From: Phialocephala subalpina
Taxonomy: Eukaryota > Ascomycota > Leotiomycetes > Helotiales > Mollisiaceae
Length of the DNA stretch: 11,350 nucleotides
Assembly (NCBI GenBank): GCA_900073065.1
Contig: FJOG01000114.1
Span: forward strand, 19,168 to 30,517
Direction: 5' to 3'
A program made the position numbers and the translations under genes. The notes under the pieces are model-generated. The model was given only the letters and a program-made list of their open reading frames with translations. It searched no databases and was not told where the DNA came from. How positions within the stretch are numbered: position 1 is the stretch's first letter; every line of letters starts with the position of its first letter. Positions 1 through 7,930 of the stretch are shown here, piece after piece.

Positions 1-331
1 CTAGGACTACCGGCAATGGCCTAGACTCTTGTCTGAACACAGAGCTACTCCAAGCTACGTTAAGTGCTTGCAAAGCAATCTAGTGACTGGAGGACAGTCC
101 GATGCTCAACTGGAGCTAAACTCCGCGTCTACCCATCTCCCGCCCTGAAGAACCAAAGTGGCAGACTTAGAAGTCAAACGCAGGTAAATGGCCACCCGGC
201 CAGAGACCTGTATTCAGTTCAAACGCATCATCCCCGGTACCCTCCGCCGACAGAGGTTCTCCCTTGTACGGTGAGATCTCCCGTGATCGGTTAGTAACTC
301 TGGCACTATTGTGCTACTCTGCACTTCTGCC
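1..331. other. Unassigned sequence beyond the LINE 3' side
   Basis: This stretch lies downstream of the reverse transcriptase on its own (minus) strand. All minus-strand frames contain stops. I do not see the RNase H pattern or the tryptophan-rich linker expected after the reverse transcriptase in Tad1-like elements. It could be decayed element sequence or the flanking target. No gene is supported. Confidence 0.5.
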
Positions 332-1679
332 CTATTCCTGGATGCGAGAAGAGCCTTGGAAAGCCGTATAGTCGCAAAGACAAGCTTCAGGAGCATATGG
401 GGAAGAAGCATTCAGCTCTGGCAGAGGCATCAGTTCAGGGATAAGAGAGGTATAACATTGGATCCTGTTGACTGTCTCGGAGCTTGTCTTCCAAATCTGT
501 TGCTCGATTGGGAGTAGGTGAAGCTCTATGTCCAGGGCCGGACCTGATGTCGCTTTGTATGCGCCTCCAATGATTCTGGCTGCTTTGGCTTGAAGTCTTT
601 TAAGGGAGTCAATAGTCTGCCTTGTGTAACCTTCTCCGCGTTCTTGAGCTACAGACCATGCTGAACAGCCATACATCATCTGGGGGATCACAACCGCTTG
701 GTAAATCCTAAGCTCTGTAACGTTTGCTTCCCATGTAGAGCCGGACAGGCTTGTTAGAGCACCAATGGATTTTGAGATTTTCGTCGTTAGGTTCTGAACA
801 TGCTGTTTCCAATTCAACGCCGTGTCGAGTGTGACTCCAAGGTATTTGCTGCTTGCAGTCGGACGGACTACTGTTTGGTCTACTTGTACTTGGCGGTCGG
901 CCTCTATCTGACGCCGTCTCGTGTGATGGGTGAGTTGAAACTTGCTTGGCGCGAACACCGATGCATGCCTTCTTGCCCACGCGTTGGCCTTTTGCATGGT
1001 CCTCGCTAACCCATTGTAAGTCTCCTCCGTTGAGCCTCCCCATCGCAGAATAGCAACGTCATCAATGTATCCCGTTGCAATAGTGTTGGGCTCTTGGTTG
1101 CAGATTTCTACCAAGTCGGCATTGTAGAACAAGTACAGGATGGGTGATAGCGGTGATCCTTGGGGGATGCCAGTGGGCGTTTTATAAACTTCTGATTTGA
1201 ATGTGTCGAAGCTAATGACCGTGCTCCGGTCTGTCAGGAAGCTGGCTATCCACCGGACGGTTCTCTTATCTATTCTGCGTTTCCGGAGATTGTGTAGCAG
1301 TCTGATATGTGAAACATTATCGAAAGCTCCGGAAACGTCGAGTAGTAGGAGACTTGCCAGCTGCGGATCGGGTGAGTTCCAAGCCTCATATATCTTTTCG
1401 ATAATAATGTGTAGTGCATGGTCTGTGGATCTCCCCTTGCGTCCCCCAATGTGAGTGTCGGGCAGCAGTTGGTGTACCTCTGTTGCGTAGTTGATTCTCT
1501 TTGCGATTATCGAGTCCATGATTTTTCTTATAGTGTTCAGCAAGGCTATTGGTCGGTACGCTTTGGGTGAGGTGTAGTCATCTTTGCCGGGTTTTCTGAG
1601 CACTATGGTAATTGATTGTCGAAAGTGTGCTGGGCAATATCCAAGCCGTAGGCTCCAGTTGAATATTTTCGTAAGGTGA
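332..1679 (-). pseudogene. LINE reverse transcriptase core (frameshifted off its N-terminal part)
   Basis: RNA-dependent DNA polymerase domain of a LINE, which would copy element RNA at a nicked target. Counting from the GTG at 1603, the conserved blocks fall in order: YRPIALLNTI (about 16-25), GGRKGRSTDHAL (53-64), motif A LLLLDVSGAFD (85-95) with the first catalytic Asp, motif B GIPQGSPLSP (145-154), motif C GYIDD (178-182) with the paired Asp, and KYLGVTLD (253-260), then LLPIEQQIW near 363-371. The catalytic aspartates are present. The same frame reads without a break upstream to about 1679 (LTKIFNWSLRLGYCPAHFRQ), so the GTG is not a real start. The frame ends at a TAG at 332-334 and the last 40-50 residues no longer resemble the family. 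Confidence 0.93.
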
Positions 1680-1998
1680 GGGCTATTTGGGCAGCGGCAA
1701 CGTGGAGAACTCGATTTATGATGCGGTCGGGTCCTGCCGCTTTCATTGGAGGCGTCAAGGTAATGGTTTGATGAACCTCCTTCTCTGTGATATCCGGGAA
1801 GGGGATTTGGTCTTGATATTCGGCACCGTTTATGTCTTGAAGGTCTGGTTCCGGAGGAGTCGGGAAGAAGGTGGTTTTCAGGAGGCGTGCTTTATCTTGG
1901 GCTTCTACGTAACCTTACTCCGTGTTTGTTGTGGGGTCCTTTAGTGCCGGAGTCGTTGTCGCTGTCACCTCCTCCCGGTTTCTTGCTATTAAGTTTTG
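1680..1998 (-). pseudogene. LINE ORF2 linker and pre-RT fragment
   Basis: This is the N-terminal continuation of the reverse transcriptase in another minus-strand frame. Readable pieces are ATTTPALKDPTTN, VEAQDKARLLKTTFFP, PFPDITEKEVHQTI and MKAAGPDRIINRVLH, matching the usual order in fungal LINEs (spacer, ITEKEV helix, APGPDGI-like RT entry motif). A TAA at 1915-1917 interrupts it; CAA to TAA would be the simplest origin. At about 1680 one base appears to be missing, between the codons for AAAQIA and HLTKIFN, so this part cannot be read through into the polymerase core. Similarity fades upstream of about 1985, close to an in-frame stop at 1999-2001. Confidence 0.8.
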
Positions 1999-2395
1999 TT
2001 ATTGCTGCCTTTATCTGTTGTTCAGTGTAGTCCTTGAGACCGTCAGTCAAAGCCTCTCTAAGGGCTTCTGCTGGTAGGTAGTCGTCTAAGTTGATAGATT
2101 GGCTTGAGCCGTCACCAAACAGGTCGTCATATGTCAGACGCCGGGATAGCTCTTCCAAGGACTCATGGGGCGCATCATCAGAGGTCCAATACACTTGTTC
2201 TCCGACCAGATCAATCTCTCCAGGCTCTGAGGTGTCTCGGCGATAAATGTAGAGCGTTGCGGAGTGGCAGGTATATAACGGGAAATGTTTCTCATGCCAA
2301 ATTCTGAGGCGAACCTTAATGGAAGAAGCAGTCTCGCAAGATAGGCGCAAACGACGTTTAACATTCGAACCAGCGAGCGAACGCGGTAGTGACAA
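1985..2395 (-). pseudogene. Unrecognised coding-like fragment abutting the LINE 5' side
   Basis: An uninterrupted minus-strand frame runs from a TTG at 2395, just after a stop, and formally ends at 1892 inside the LINE. Its last 30 or so codons overlap LINE sequence in the wrong frame and are probably spurious. The upstream part looks protein-like, for example IWHEKHFPLYTCHSATLYIY, then an acidic stretch (EPGEIDLVGEQVYWTSDDAP) and a helical tail (PAEALREALTDGLKDYTEQQ). There is no ATG in the frame. I do not recognise a family. It could be a host gene fragment into which the LINE inserted, a different part of an element, or chance. Confidence 0.3.
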
Positions 2396-2399
2396 ATGG

Positions 2400-2740
2400 C
2401 GCAGGACTTGCTATCATAGAGAAGATTACGAATTCACAACTAAATAAGAGTCAACTATTCGTAATCTCGCGGGCGTTATTAAAGAACTACTCGGAAGTCG
2501 CGGCCTTAAAAGGACAACTAGCACTATTAGTATAGATTATACACGAATAGAGTCTTTAAAACGATAAAGTTGCTTTATATAAAATTATATAAAAGCTTTC
2601 GATAAAACCGATTAAAGATTAACACTTTTTGCCCTTTATTTTTATCTTTTTATCTTTATTACTATTAAGCTTATTACTAAATATATATACTAAAAAACGT
2701 CGCACAAATAATGCTTAACTAAAAATAACTACAATAAGGT
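2400..2740. other. A/T-rich, stop-dense spacer
   Basis: No gene is visible. From about 2560 to 2700 the sequence is largely A and T with many TTATT, TATA and TTTAT runs, in contrast to the more balanced sequence on both sides. It looks like RIP-eroded repeat sequence, but no terminal repeat or element motif could be identified. Confidence 0.6.
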
Positions 2741-2837
2741 TCGGCCCGTAACGGATGCCGATAATCCTCTGCTAGTTAAACTACAAATATCAATCGAGTT
2801 CTACTTCGCGATTTTTAGCTATAAAGGCTCCACCACA

Positions 2838-2898
2838 AAACATATTAGCCATAAACATATCGGCCAAAAACATATCGTCCACAAAACATGTTAGCCAT
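2838..2898 (-). repeat. 15-bp tandem repeat, four units
   Basis: Four imperfect units start at 2838, 2853, 2868 and 2884, with plus-strand forms AAACATATTAGCCAT, AAACATATCGGCCAA, AAACATATCGTCCAC and AAACATGTTAGCCAT. There is one extra base before the last. On the minus strand, where a 67-codon frame spans 2790-2993, the period is five codons and reads DDMFLADMFMANMF, a pattern of Asp/Asn-Met-Phe-x-Ala. The unit closely resembles the plus-strand array at 8004-8062. Confidence 0.85.
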
Positions 2899-3455
2899 GG
2901 ACGTTCCTTCCCAAATTTGTGTCTTTTCTGCCGCTGTTTTAACCTTAGAGGATACCTAATTTGGATAATGTACTGTCTCCAATGCGCCACCAATATTCAA
3001 ACCCCTCTGCCAAACTTTGTGTTAACTGATCCAGAGCTCTGAATCTCTTCTCTCCCCGCCCACTGATTTCCTCTGGGTTCCTTTCTCTGCAATCTGGAGC
3101 TCATTACTCAACAATCCAACCCGAAGTATATCGCTAAGAATGAGAGCTGGAGAAGGTTGTTTGAGATCAACTACAACTAGAATATACGTCCCTATGCATC
3201 TTTAAAACGGAAGGCTGTGAAAGGCATCGTGGATATTTGAGGAGGATAAGACTCGGTATGAATCTGCGACCCAATATTAGCATGCTTCCGATTGAGAAGC
3301 TTCTAGCTTACCGAAGGTGTAAACGGGCCACTGCAGCAAACTTCCTACGGTGGCCTGTGCACGACTCAATGAAGGCCGTTCTTTTTGTCCAGCGTACGAT
3401 GGAAGGGATCATCTTTGACGTCAAGAATGTGGACGATGGTATGCTCGCCGTATCG

Positions 3456-3583
3456 TGCTACGTCTGCCTGCGAGGCTGGGAGATTGGGGAGGAGGTGACG
3501 ACACTCCGCTATAAGTGTCCGTCCTAAGCACACGAGGCCTGTTTAGCAAGTCCGTTTTCGAGACGGGCGGCTGCCCTACGTGC
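3456..3583 (+). other. RING-H2 zinc-finger remnant
   Basis: CYVC at 3456-3467 supplies the first two cysteines. Sixteen residues later comes Cys (3516), then, at exactly the RING-H2 spacing, position +2 (Ser where His is expected), +5 His (3531) and +8 Cys (3540). A one-base frameshift near 3543 moves the reading to frame 2, where FETGGCPTCRK supplies the final CPxC pair (3572-3583). Seven of eight metal ligands are thus visible, with one replaced, one stop codon inside the loop and one frameshift. The GWEIGEEV stretch between ligands two and three also fits the family. Confidence 0.72.
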
Positions 3584-3619
3584 AGGAAGTCAATTTTATT
3601 GATCGACGATGAGATTGTC

Positions 3620-4260
3620 CTTGGCCAGGCCGCTGCAGATGGAGATACAGAGAAGCTTAGATGGCTATTAAAGAACGGGATCTAGCATTCTCCACGAGGC
3701 CTTTTCGATTCGACACCCCTCTTGCAAGCTGCGCAGAATAGCCAGCGGGAGACCATACGTCTACTATTAGAACATAGTGCCTCTATATCGGAATAGGACG
3801 GGTATCAACGAACGGCGTTGCATTTTGCATCGGAAGGTGGGCATGCAGAGGTAGGAGACGAGCTTCTCTTGCACGGGCGGACATATCTCCTGTCAATAAG
3901 AAGGGGCAAACATTCTTACACTTGGCAGTGCTGAGCAGGTCCGCTGAGACCGTCAGGCTACTCTTGAATAAAGAGGCTCTGATATCTACTCAGGACTTGG
4001 AAGGAAGTATAGCATTGCATCTAGCGGCCGATCAAGGCCAGCGAGAGATAATCAACTTACTGATTGACCATGGAGCTGAGGTAGGATAAGCTTGGCCGTA
4101 CATCACTACACCGTTCTGCCCGCTTGGGATACGGAGCAGTAACCAAACTCTTAGTTGACAGGGAGACAGTGGTAACGACGGAGGACAATGGTGGACGCAC
4201 GGCGCGAGATTTGGCTGAGGGTTCAGACCGTGCAATCAAGGCTCTCAACGGTGAAGAGCC
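3620..4260 (+). other. About six ankyrin repeats, spread over two frames
   Basis: Repeat-like blocks are, in order: AAADGDTEKLRWLLKNG, STPLLQAAQNSQRETIRLLL, RTALHFASEGGHAEV, QTFLHLAVLSRSAETVRLLL, IALHLAADQGQREIINLLI and GRTSLHRSARLGYGAVTKLL. Each shows the T/S-x-L-H-x-A helix start and the LL pair of the second helix at about 33-residue spacing. The first to third blocks read in frame 2, the third to fifth in frame 1 after about 3876, and the sixth again in frame 2 after about 4085. The set ends at a TGA at 4286-4288. Confidence 0.92.
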
Positions 4261-4284
4261 GGATTTTTATGTGAGGCAGAACTT

Positions 4285-4611
4285 TTGATTCCTATTATTC
4301 GTGCAGCGAGAAAGCCAAAGGTACACCTGATTACGTATGCTGCCCCTGTCACAAAAAACATGATGCACTTCAACGGGCTTTCATATTATGTCCTCCCTCG
4401 CCTACCCAGTGGCTACAAAGCACCCGACTGGTTCTCCATCGAACTTGGAATTTTCGCTGGCCGGCTCTACATCAACTTCCCAGAGTGTGCTCCTCTGACC
4501 AAATACCTGCAGCTTGCGGACAAGACCGGTACAGAAGCCCCGCAGAGTAACATAGAGCACGTTGGCATCTTTACCAAGAATCCTGTCGACTTTCTATTCA
4601 AACGCTACTAA
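4285..4611 (+). pseudogene. Conserved-looking fungal protein fragment after the ankyrin block
   Basis: An open frame of about 108 codons begins at the ankyrin stop in another frame and runs to TAA 4609-4611. There is no ATG at its 5' end, and the frame reads upstream through CEAELLIP, so it is more likely the next piece of the same gene after a frameshift, or a separate 5'-truncated fragment, than an independent gene. It reads as real protein: KVHLITYAAPVTKNMMHFNG, YYVLPRLPSGYKAPDWFSIE, LGIFAGRLYINFPE and a closing FTKNPVDFLFKRY. From memory it resembles a C-terminal domain of large uncharacterised fungal proteins, but I cannot name the family with confidence. Confidence 0.55.
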
Positions 4612-5999
4612 AACCAACCCTATCGATTATTTACGAGAAGATCCATATTGAGGCTGCGAGGCCTATTAACAACCCCTACATTCTCCTGTAACAATATCGC
4701 AGCAATCACAAGCTGATCCATCCTATAAAATTTTAGTATGTTTCATTGTTCATCTGACAATTGCTGCTAGTGTAAAGACAATATGTACCGTAGGGTTGGT
4801 GCATCCTGCTGGACAAATAGAGACTTCGCAATATGATCCAGAGAGAGAGATGTGCCAGAGAGCCGGCTAGTCCATACAAGTTAGCATTATAAAACAGAAC
4901 AATGGACCTCGAAATGATCTCACCGGGCATGTCCCTGGTCCGTCGTGGTTAGTATAGCAGCAACTATCCCAGTGGCACTATGATGACAGTACGTCAGCTG
5001 ACCGCAGTTGTACGTAGAACTGCGTCAGGCTTCGACATAAGGAACTCACAGTTGCGAAAGTAGAAGGGATGAGAAGGGAAGCGATCAGGGCGGTAGAGTT
5101 CAAGAAGTGCATATTGCTAGCCGCTAAGAGATGTGTGGGAATGTTGAAATGGAAAATGATATGTAAAGATGGCTGTGGGTTTCAAAGCTTAGCTCAGAAA
5201 GCCGACGAGGAAATCTCGTTATCTTATATAGATCTAGAGGTCGTTCTCAGTGCACTTACATATGGCAGTCTTCTACCCCTCTCGCTTCTAGGTCTTCGCC
5301 TTCGTTCGGTATATCTAGGAGAGCGAAGATACATGGGAGCTGGTCCATGGAGATAGGGGGGCGACCTAATCAGGAAGCTGATAGGAGAACTTCCTACGAC
5401 AGTGTTAACTCCCACCGATCGCCGTCAATTACCGCCAATAGCCGTGGTATCCCTTCCTTGATCAGAAGGAATGAGTTGTTACCTCCCAAATATAACTTTA
5501 TGATATAACTGCAACAGATTGATTGAACGAAACAATCGCGAGATTCAACTGTGTTCATATTTTAGGTGAATTAGCCCCTATACCTTCAGCTGTACAGGCT
5601 ACATATCACTGTGGAATAGGGTAGTCAATTCAACATCTCTAACCTGAGTTTCAACAAACTGCATCGAGCGCTGCTGCGCTCTTTCCCTCCGGCAATCTCG
5701 CAAGAGTAATCTTGTGTAGGGTTTGGCCAAGGCGCTAGAAGACGCTAAAAGGCTTGAAGAAGTACCCTCCGTGCCGGTCGGTCCAATACCGGTACAGTAC
5801 AATACCGTTAGTTTCTCGCCAAAATATGCCGAGCATTACCCCAGAACGCCGCGTCCGCTTCGACCTCAGTAGCATAAAAATATAATTTAAAATTAAGGTG
5901 CTCAAGCATGCGTTCCCTTCACATGCAAACACGATTTTGATATTGAGTACGGTACGGCAATTCGCCTGAACTCACCCTGTCAAAAGCCTTCAAATCCCG
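4612..5999. other. No convincing gene
   Basis: Only short frames occur, the longest about 95 codons at 5069-5356. They lack recognisable motifs, overlap each other on both strands and show no clear coding bias. A minus-strand frame near 5599-5802 (ALAKPYTRLLLRDCRRERAQ) is mildly protein-like and could be an eroded fragment, but nothing supports a call. The only structured item is the inverted repeat at 4998-5028. Confidence 0.55.
4998..5028. repeat. Inverted repeat with 8-nt loop
   Basis: CTGACCGCAGTT is followed by GTACGTAG and then AACTGCGTCAG. The arms pair over 11 bp with a single bulged C. The loop also contains the self-complementary GTAC. It lies in a gene-free stretch; it may be a hairpin, a protein-binding palindrome or chance. 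Confidence 0.6.
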
Positions 6000-6391
6000 C
6001 GTATTATATCCTTCATACGTTAAGCACAGGTACACTGTGCATCTCCCTACCCCTAACATCTTTCGTGCTTTAACCATTGACACCTTCCTTATTTAAAGTT
6101 TTGAGGTATTTTGGCGCTTTAGGAACCTTCCTCTTATGGATCAACCACCGGGAATTGTGCTTCCTGCTGAACCCCTCCTGTATCTTCTAGCCATCAAGAG
6201 ATACATGCCCTATCTTTAACATAACATTCACATATCTTTAAAAGACTTGGGAAACCACTGCAACAAAATGTTTTTTTTACCTCTCTTCACCTTCAACTTC
6301 AACTCATACTCTAAATTCTACCTTTTTCACTGCCATCGCCCTCGCTCTCATCCTCATAGCCATCAGGCTGACGCCGCTTCACGCTCTTATT
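6000..6391 (+). promoter_or_regulatory. Putative promoter and leader of the secreted-protein gene
   Basis: The only intact gene starts at 6392. Upstream, a TATA-like TATTTAAAG occurs at 6090-6098 and a second TCTTTAAAAG near 6234-6243. From about 6270 to 6370 the plus strand is strongly C/T-rich (ctctcttcaccttcaact and similar), as is common just before transcription or translation starts in filamentous fungi. Exact start sites cannot be fixed from sequence alone. Confidence 0.4.
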
Positions 6392-7174
6392 ATGAATATC
6401 TCAGTTTTCTCACTTGGCTTGCTGCTCTGGGCATCCACTGCTACCGCCTCGGGCCGCTATTGCTCATGGCCCTCTGTGTACACCATTACAAGTCAAACCC
6501 CCGTTTGGACGGATCCTGAGTTGGTAGCCGGCGTCTTCGTGGGGCCTTCTTCTACAACAGGCACTATTGCAGCGGGGTATACATACACGAAATCGTGGAC
6601 TATCACAGGAGGCATTACCGGGACCTATGCTCTGTAAGAGACCCCCTCTCTTCAGCCTCAGACCAAGACTAACTTCTTTTGAGTCCTGGTATCGGAAGTG
6701 TGGGCCTTTCTACTAGCTACGGTGTCACAACAGCGGAAGGCACCTCCTTGACAGTTAGCATTACATGCCCAGCTAATATCGAGTGCGGCATCACGGCATC
6801 GGCTTATGTGCTCCGCGTCACGGGCACTCAAACGATGTATAGCTGTGGCAGCGGAAGTAAATACGACACCACATATCCGTGCACTGATAGTGCACCAAGC
6901 CACTGCCCAGCCTCGGCGTGGAATACCACTTTCGGAACTACTCATAACTTCGTTGCGGTAATGCTCTTCATATCATTTTTTTTTCGTTCCTTTTCGGCTG
7001 GGTCTTTTGTTGCTCTTAATTGCTTTGGAACACAAGCTGACTTTGTATTTTTATATTTAGGACTATCCCTTAGCAGCTTCGTCCTCTAATGTCAATAAGC
7101 TTCTTGCTGTGGATTATAACGCTTGTACAGTGGGCACGACTTATCCTGGTATTGCAAAATGTCCTGGGTATTAA
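6392..7174 (+). CDS. Small secreted cysteine-containing protein, three exons, intact
   Basis: Exons 6392-6633, 6684-6957 and 7061-7174 join into 210 codons including TAA, giving 209 residues. Both introns have GT-AG ends and good branch sites, and splicing restores one open frame, which is strong support. The start ATG has A at -3, and no in-frame ATG exists upstream before a stop. Residues 1-20 form a typical signal peptide (MNISVFSLGLLLWASTATAS), so the product is probably secreted. The mature part is rich in Thr, Ser and Gly with alternating polar and hydrophobic residues, suggesting beta structure. It has eight cysteines (24, 109, 115, 135, 147, 155, 194, 206), enough for four disulfides, and one NTT glycosylation site at 161. 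No enzyme motif or family is recognised. Size and cysteine content fit an effector-like or cell-surface secreted protein, but that is inference. Confidence 0.82.
6634..6683 (+). other. Intron 1 of the secreted-protein gene (50 nt)
   Basis: The donor is GTAAGA, the branch site GACTAAC lies at about 6667-6673, and the acceptor is TTTTGAG ending at 6683. It interrupts a Leu codon after its second base. Fifty bases is a typical short fungal intron. Without removal the frame meets the TAA contained in the donor. Confidence 0.85.
6958..7060 (+). other. Intron 2 of the secreted-protein gene (103 nt)
   Basis: The donor is GTAATG, a branch-like GCTGAC lies at about 7036-7041, and a T-rich tract leads to TATTTAG ending at 7060. 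It falls exactly between codons. Splicing gives a third exon of 37 codons plus stop that adds the last two cysteines. Confidence 0.8.
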
Positions 7175-7435
7175 GAGATATATAATTTTGTGGCGGGGAT
7201 ATAAGAGCTCAGCCGAATACTATGCTTGTTCTATCGTTCTTTGTCTATAAGAAACTAGCCCTAGGTGTGATAGCACGAGAAAAGAGGCCTCAGGAGAGAA
7301 GCATAATGTCGATTTGTAACTTAGAATACAAAGCTAAGGAGAAAAGGTTGATATTGAGAAGCAGGAAGTAGTTTTATACCGACTTCGCTTGAATGTCACG
7401 TGCACGCTCACTTGGCCTGTCTGCAGCATGGTTAA

Positions 7436-7466
7436 GACAGGTTTAAGTGCGACAGGTTCAAAGGGC
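7436..7466 (+). repeat. Two-unit repeat related to the 15-bp unit
   Basis: GACAGGTTTAAGTGC is followed directly by GACAGGTTCAAAGGGC and then GACA. The GACAGGTT core is the same as in the array at 8004-8062, so this may be a degenerate pair of the same unit. With two copies only, chance is possible. Confidence 0.45.
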
Positions 7467-7727
7467 GACACATCCTCATCATAGTTATGCTTCAACCACT
7501 CATCCTAACATCCTCAAATCCCGCATTGTTACAGAGGGCTGGAGCAGCCGTCCCAACTTTCAGGCCTCGTGAAGACCTGGAGGAAGGGGATGCCATTCTG
7601 AAAGCGATGTAAGAAGAGGATTGCCGTTAGCAAATTGTATGGCAGCTGCTTGCAGAGGAGCGTTTGTGAGAGCTGATACTCGCGGTCTGTAGATCCGATG
7701 CGGCCATGAGTTCACTTCGCGTTGTTG

Positions 7728-7763
7728 CATAGTGGAAGATCGAGACATAGTGGAAGATCGGAG
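7728..7763 (+). repeat. 18-bp tandem direct repeat, two copies
   Basis: CATAGTGGAAGATCGAGA at 7728-7745 is followed immediately by CATAGTGGAAGATCGGAG at 7746-7763. The copies are identical over the first 16 bases, apart from which a base appears inserted near the end. It looks like a local slippage or duplication event. Confidence 0.8.
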
Positions 7764-7816
7764 ATCCAAAGGTCAAAATAATCAACGAGGATTCTTTGTG
7801 CTCAAGGTGAGCCAAG

Positions 7817-7913
7817 CTTCAGAATTATTTCGAATGCCGACACCAGAAAACTTGACAGTGAGTCAAGCAGATGCAGAGCCCCATTGATTCGAGTAACTTA
7901 ATTAATTCTGAAG
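7817..7913. repeat. Nested inverted repeat (97 nt)
   Basis: CTTCAGAATTA at 7817-7827 is matched by TAATTCTGAAG at 7903-7913. Further in, TCGAAT at 7830-7835 pairs with ATTCGA at 7887-7892, with ten extra bases on the right arm. Near the centre a smaller hairpin, CTTGAC-AGTGA-GTCAAG, sits at 7851-7867. It could be a small foldback element or an RNA hairpin. No flanking target duplication was identified. Confidence 0.65.
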
Positions 7914-7930
7914 ATGGAAGGCTTTCTCTA

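Larger units (their letters stand above)
332..1998 (-). mobile_element. Truncated, decayed Tad1-like LINE (non-LTR retrotransposon)
   Basis: The minus strand carries the remains of a LINE ORF2: the linker before the reverse transcriptase, the whole polymerase core and the start of the C-terminal region. It resembles fungal Tad1-clade elements by its order of motifs and by phrases such as LRKPGKDDY, YRPIALLNTI and LPIEQQIW. Neither the upstream apurinic-type endonuclease nor the downstream RNase H is visible, so the copy is truncated or eroded at both ends. Two lesions break the frame, a stop near 1915-1917 and a one-base frameshift near 1680. No poly(A) tail or target-site duplication could be identified, so the true ends are uncertain and the limits given are those of recognisable sequence. 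The copy cannot be autonomous. Confidence 0.88.
3067..4288 (+). pseudogene. Decayed RING-H2 finger plus ankyrin-repeat protein gene
   Basis: Reads as a single degenerate gene: a RING-type finger followed by about six ankyrin repeats. Proteins of this layout are typically E3 ubiquitin ligases, with the RING recruiting an E2 and the ankyrins binding substrate; that role is inferred. Lesions seen: TAG 3178-3180, TGA 3238-3240, TAA 3525-3527, a one-base loss near 3543, TAG 3683-3685, TAG 3794-3796, a one-base loss near 3876, and a frame change with TAA at 4087-4089. The region before the finger is weakly coding-like (SNPKYIAKNESWRRLFEINY in frame 1 near 3110-3177, and a frame-0 stretch from about 3380), so the 5' limit is uncertain. 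No start codon can be assigned. Point stops and indels together say it is not functional. Confidence 0.8.

Noticed and set aside
2735..2765. GGTTCGGCCCGTAACGGATG region considered as an LTR edge or tRNA B box
   Set aside because: No matching second repeat was found, and the B-box consensus is not met.
5069..5356. Plus-strand frame of 95 codons starting with ATG
   Set aside because: No motif, no neighbouring support and an equally long frame on the other strand. Composition does not look protein-like enough to call a gene.
5599..5802. Minus-strand frame with a basic helical stretch, considered as a transposase fragment
   Set aside because: A mild resemblance to coiled regions of pogo-type transposases was only an impression. 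No catalytic Asp residues or HTH could be seen.
5765..5956. GTAC-rich segments at both ends, considered as terminal inverted repeats
   Set aside because: The segments (TACCGGTACAGTAC and GTACGGTACGG) align poorly when paired, and no target duplication was seen.
6247..6519. Plus-strand frame of 90 codons with an ATG overlapping exon 1 of the secreted gene
   Set aside because: It lies in the C/T-rich leader in a different frame, and the spliced gene model at 6392 with a clean signal peptide is much better supported.
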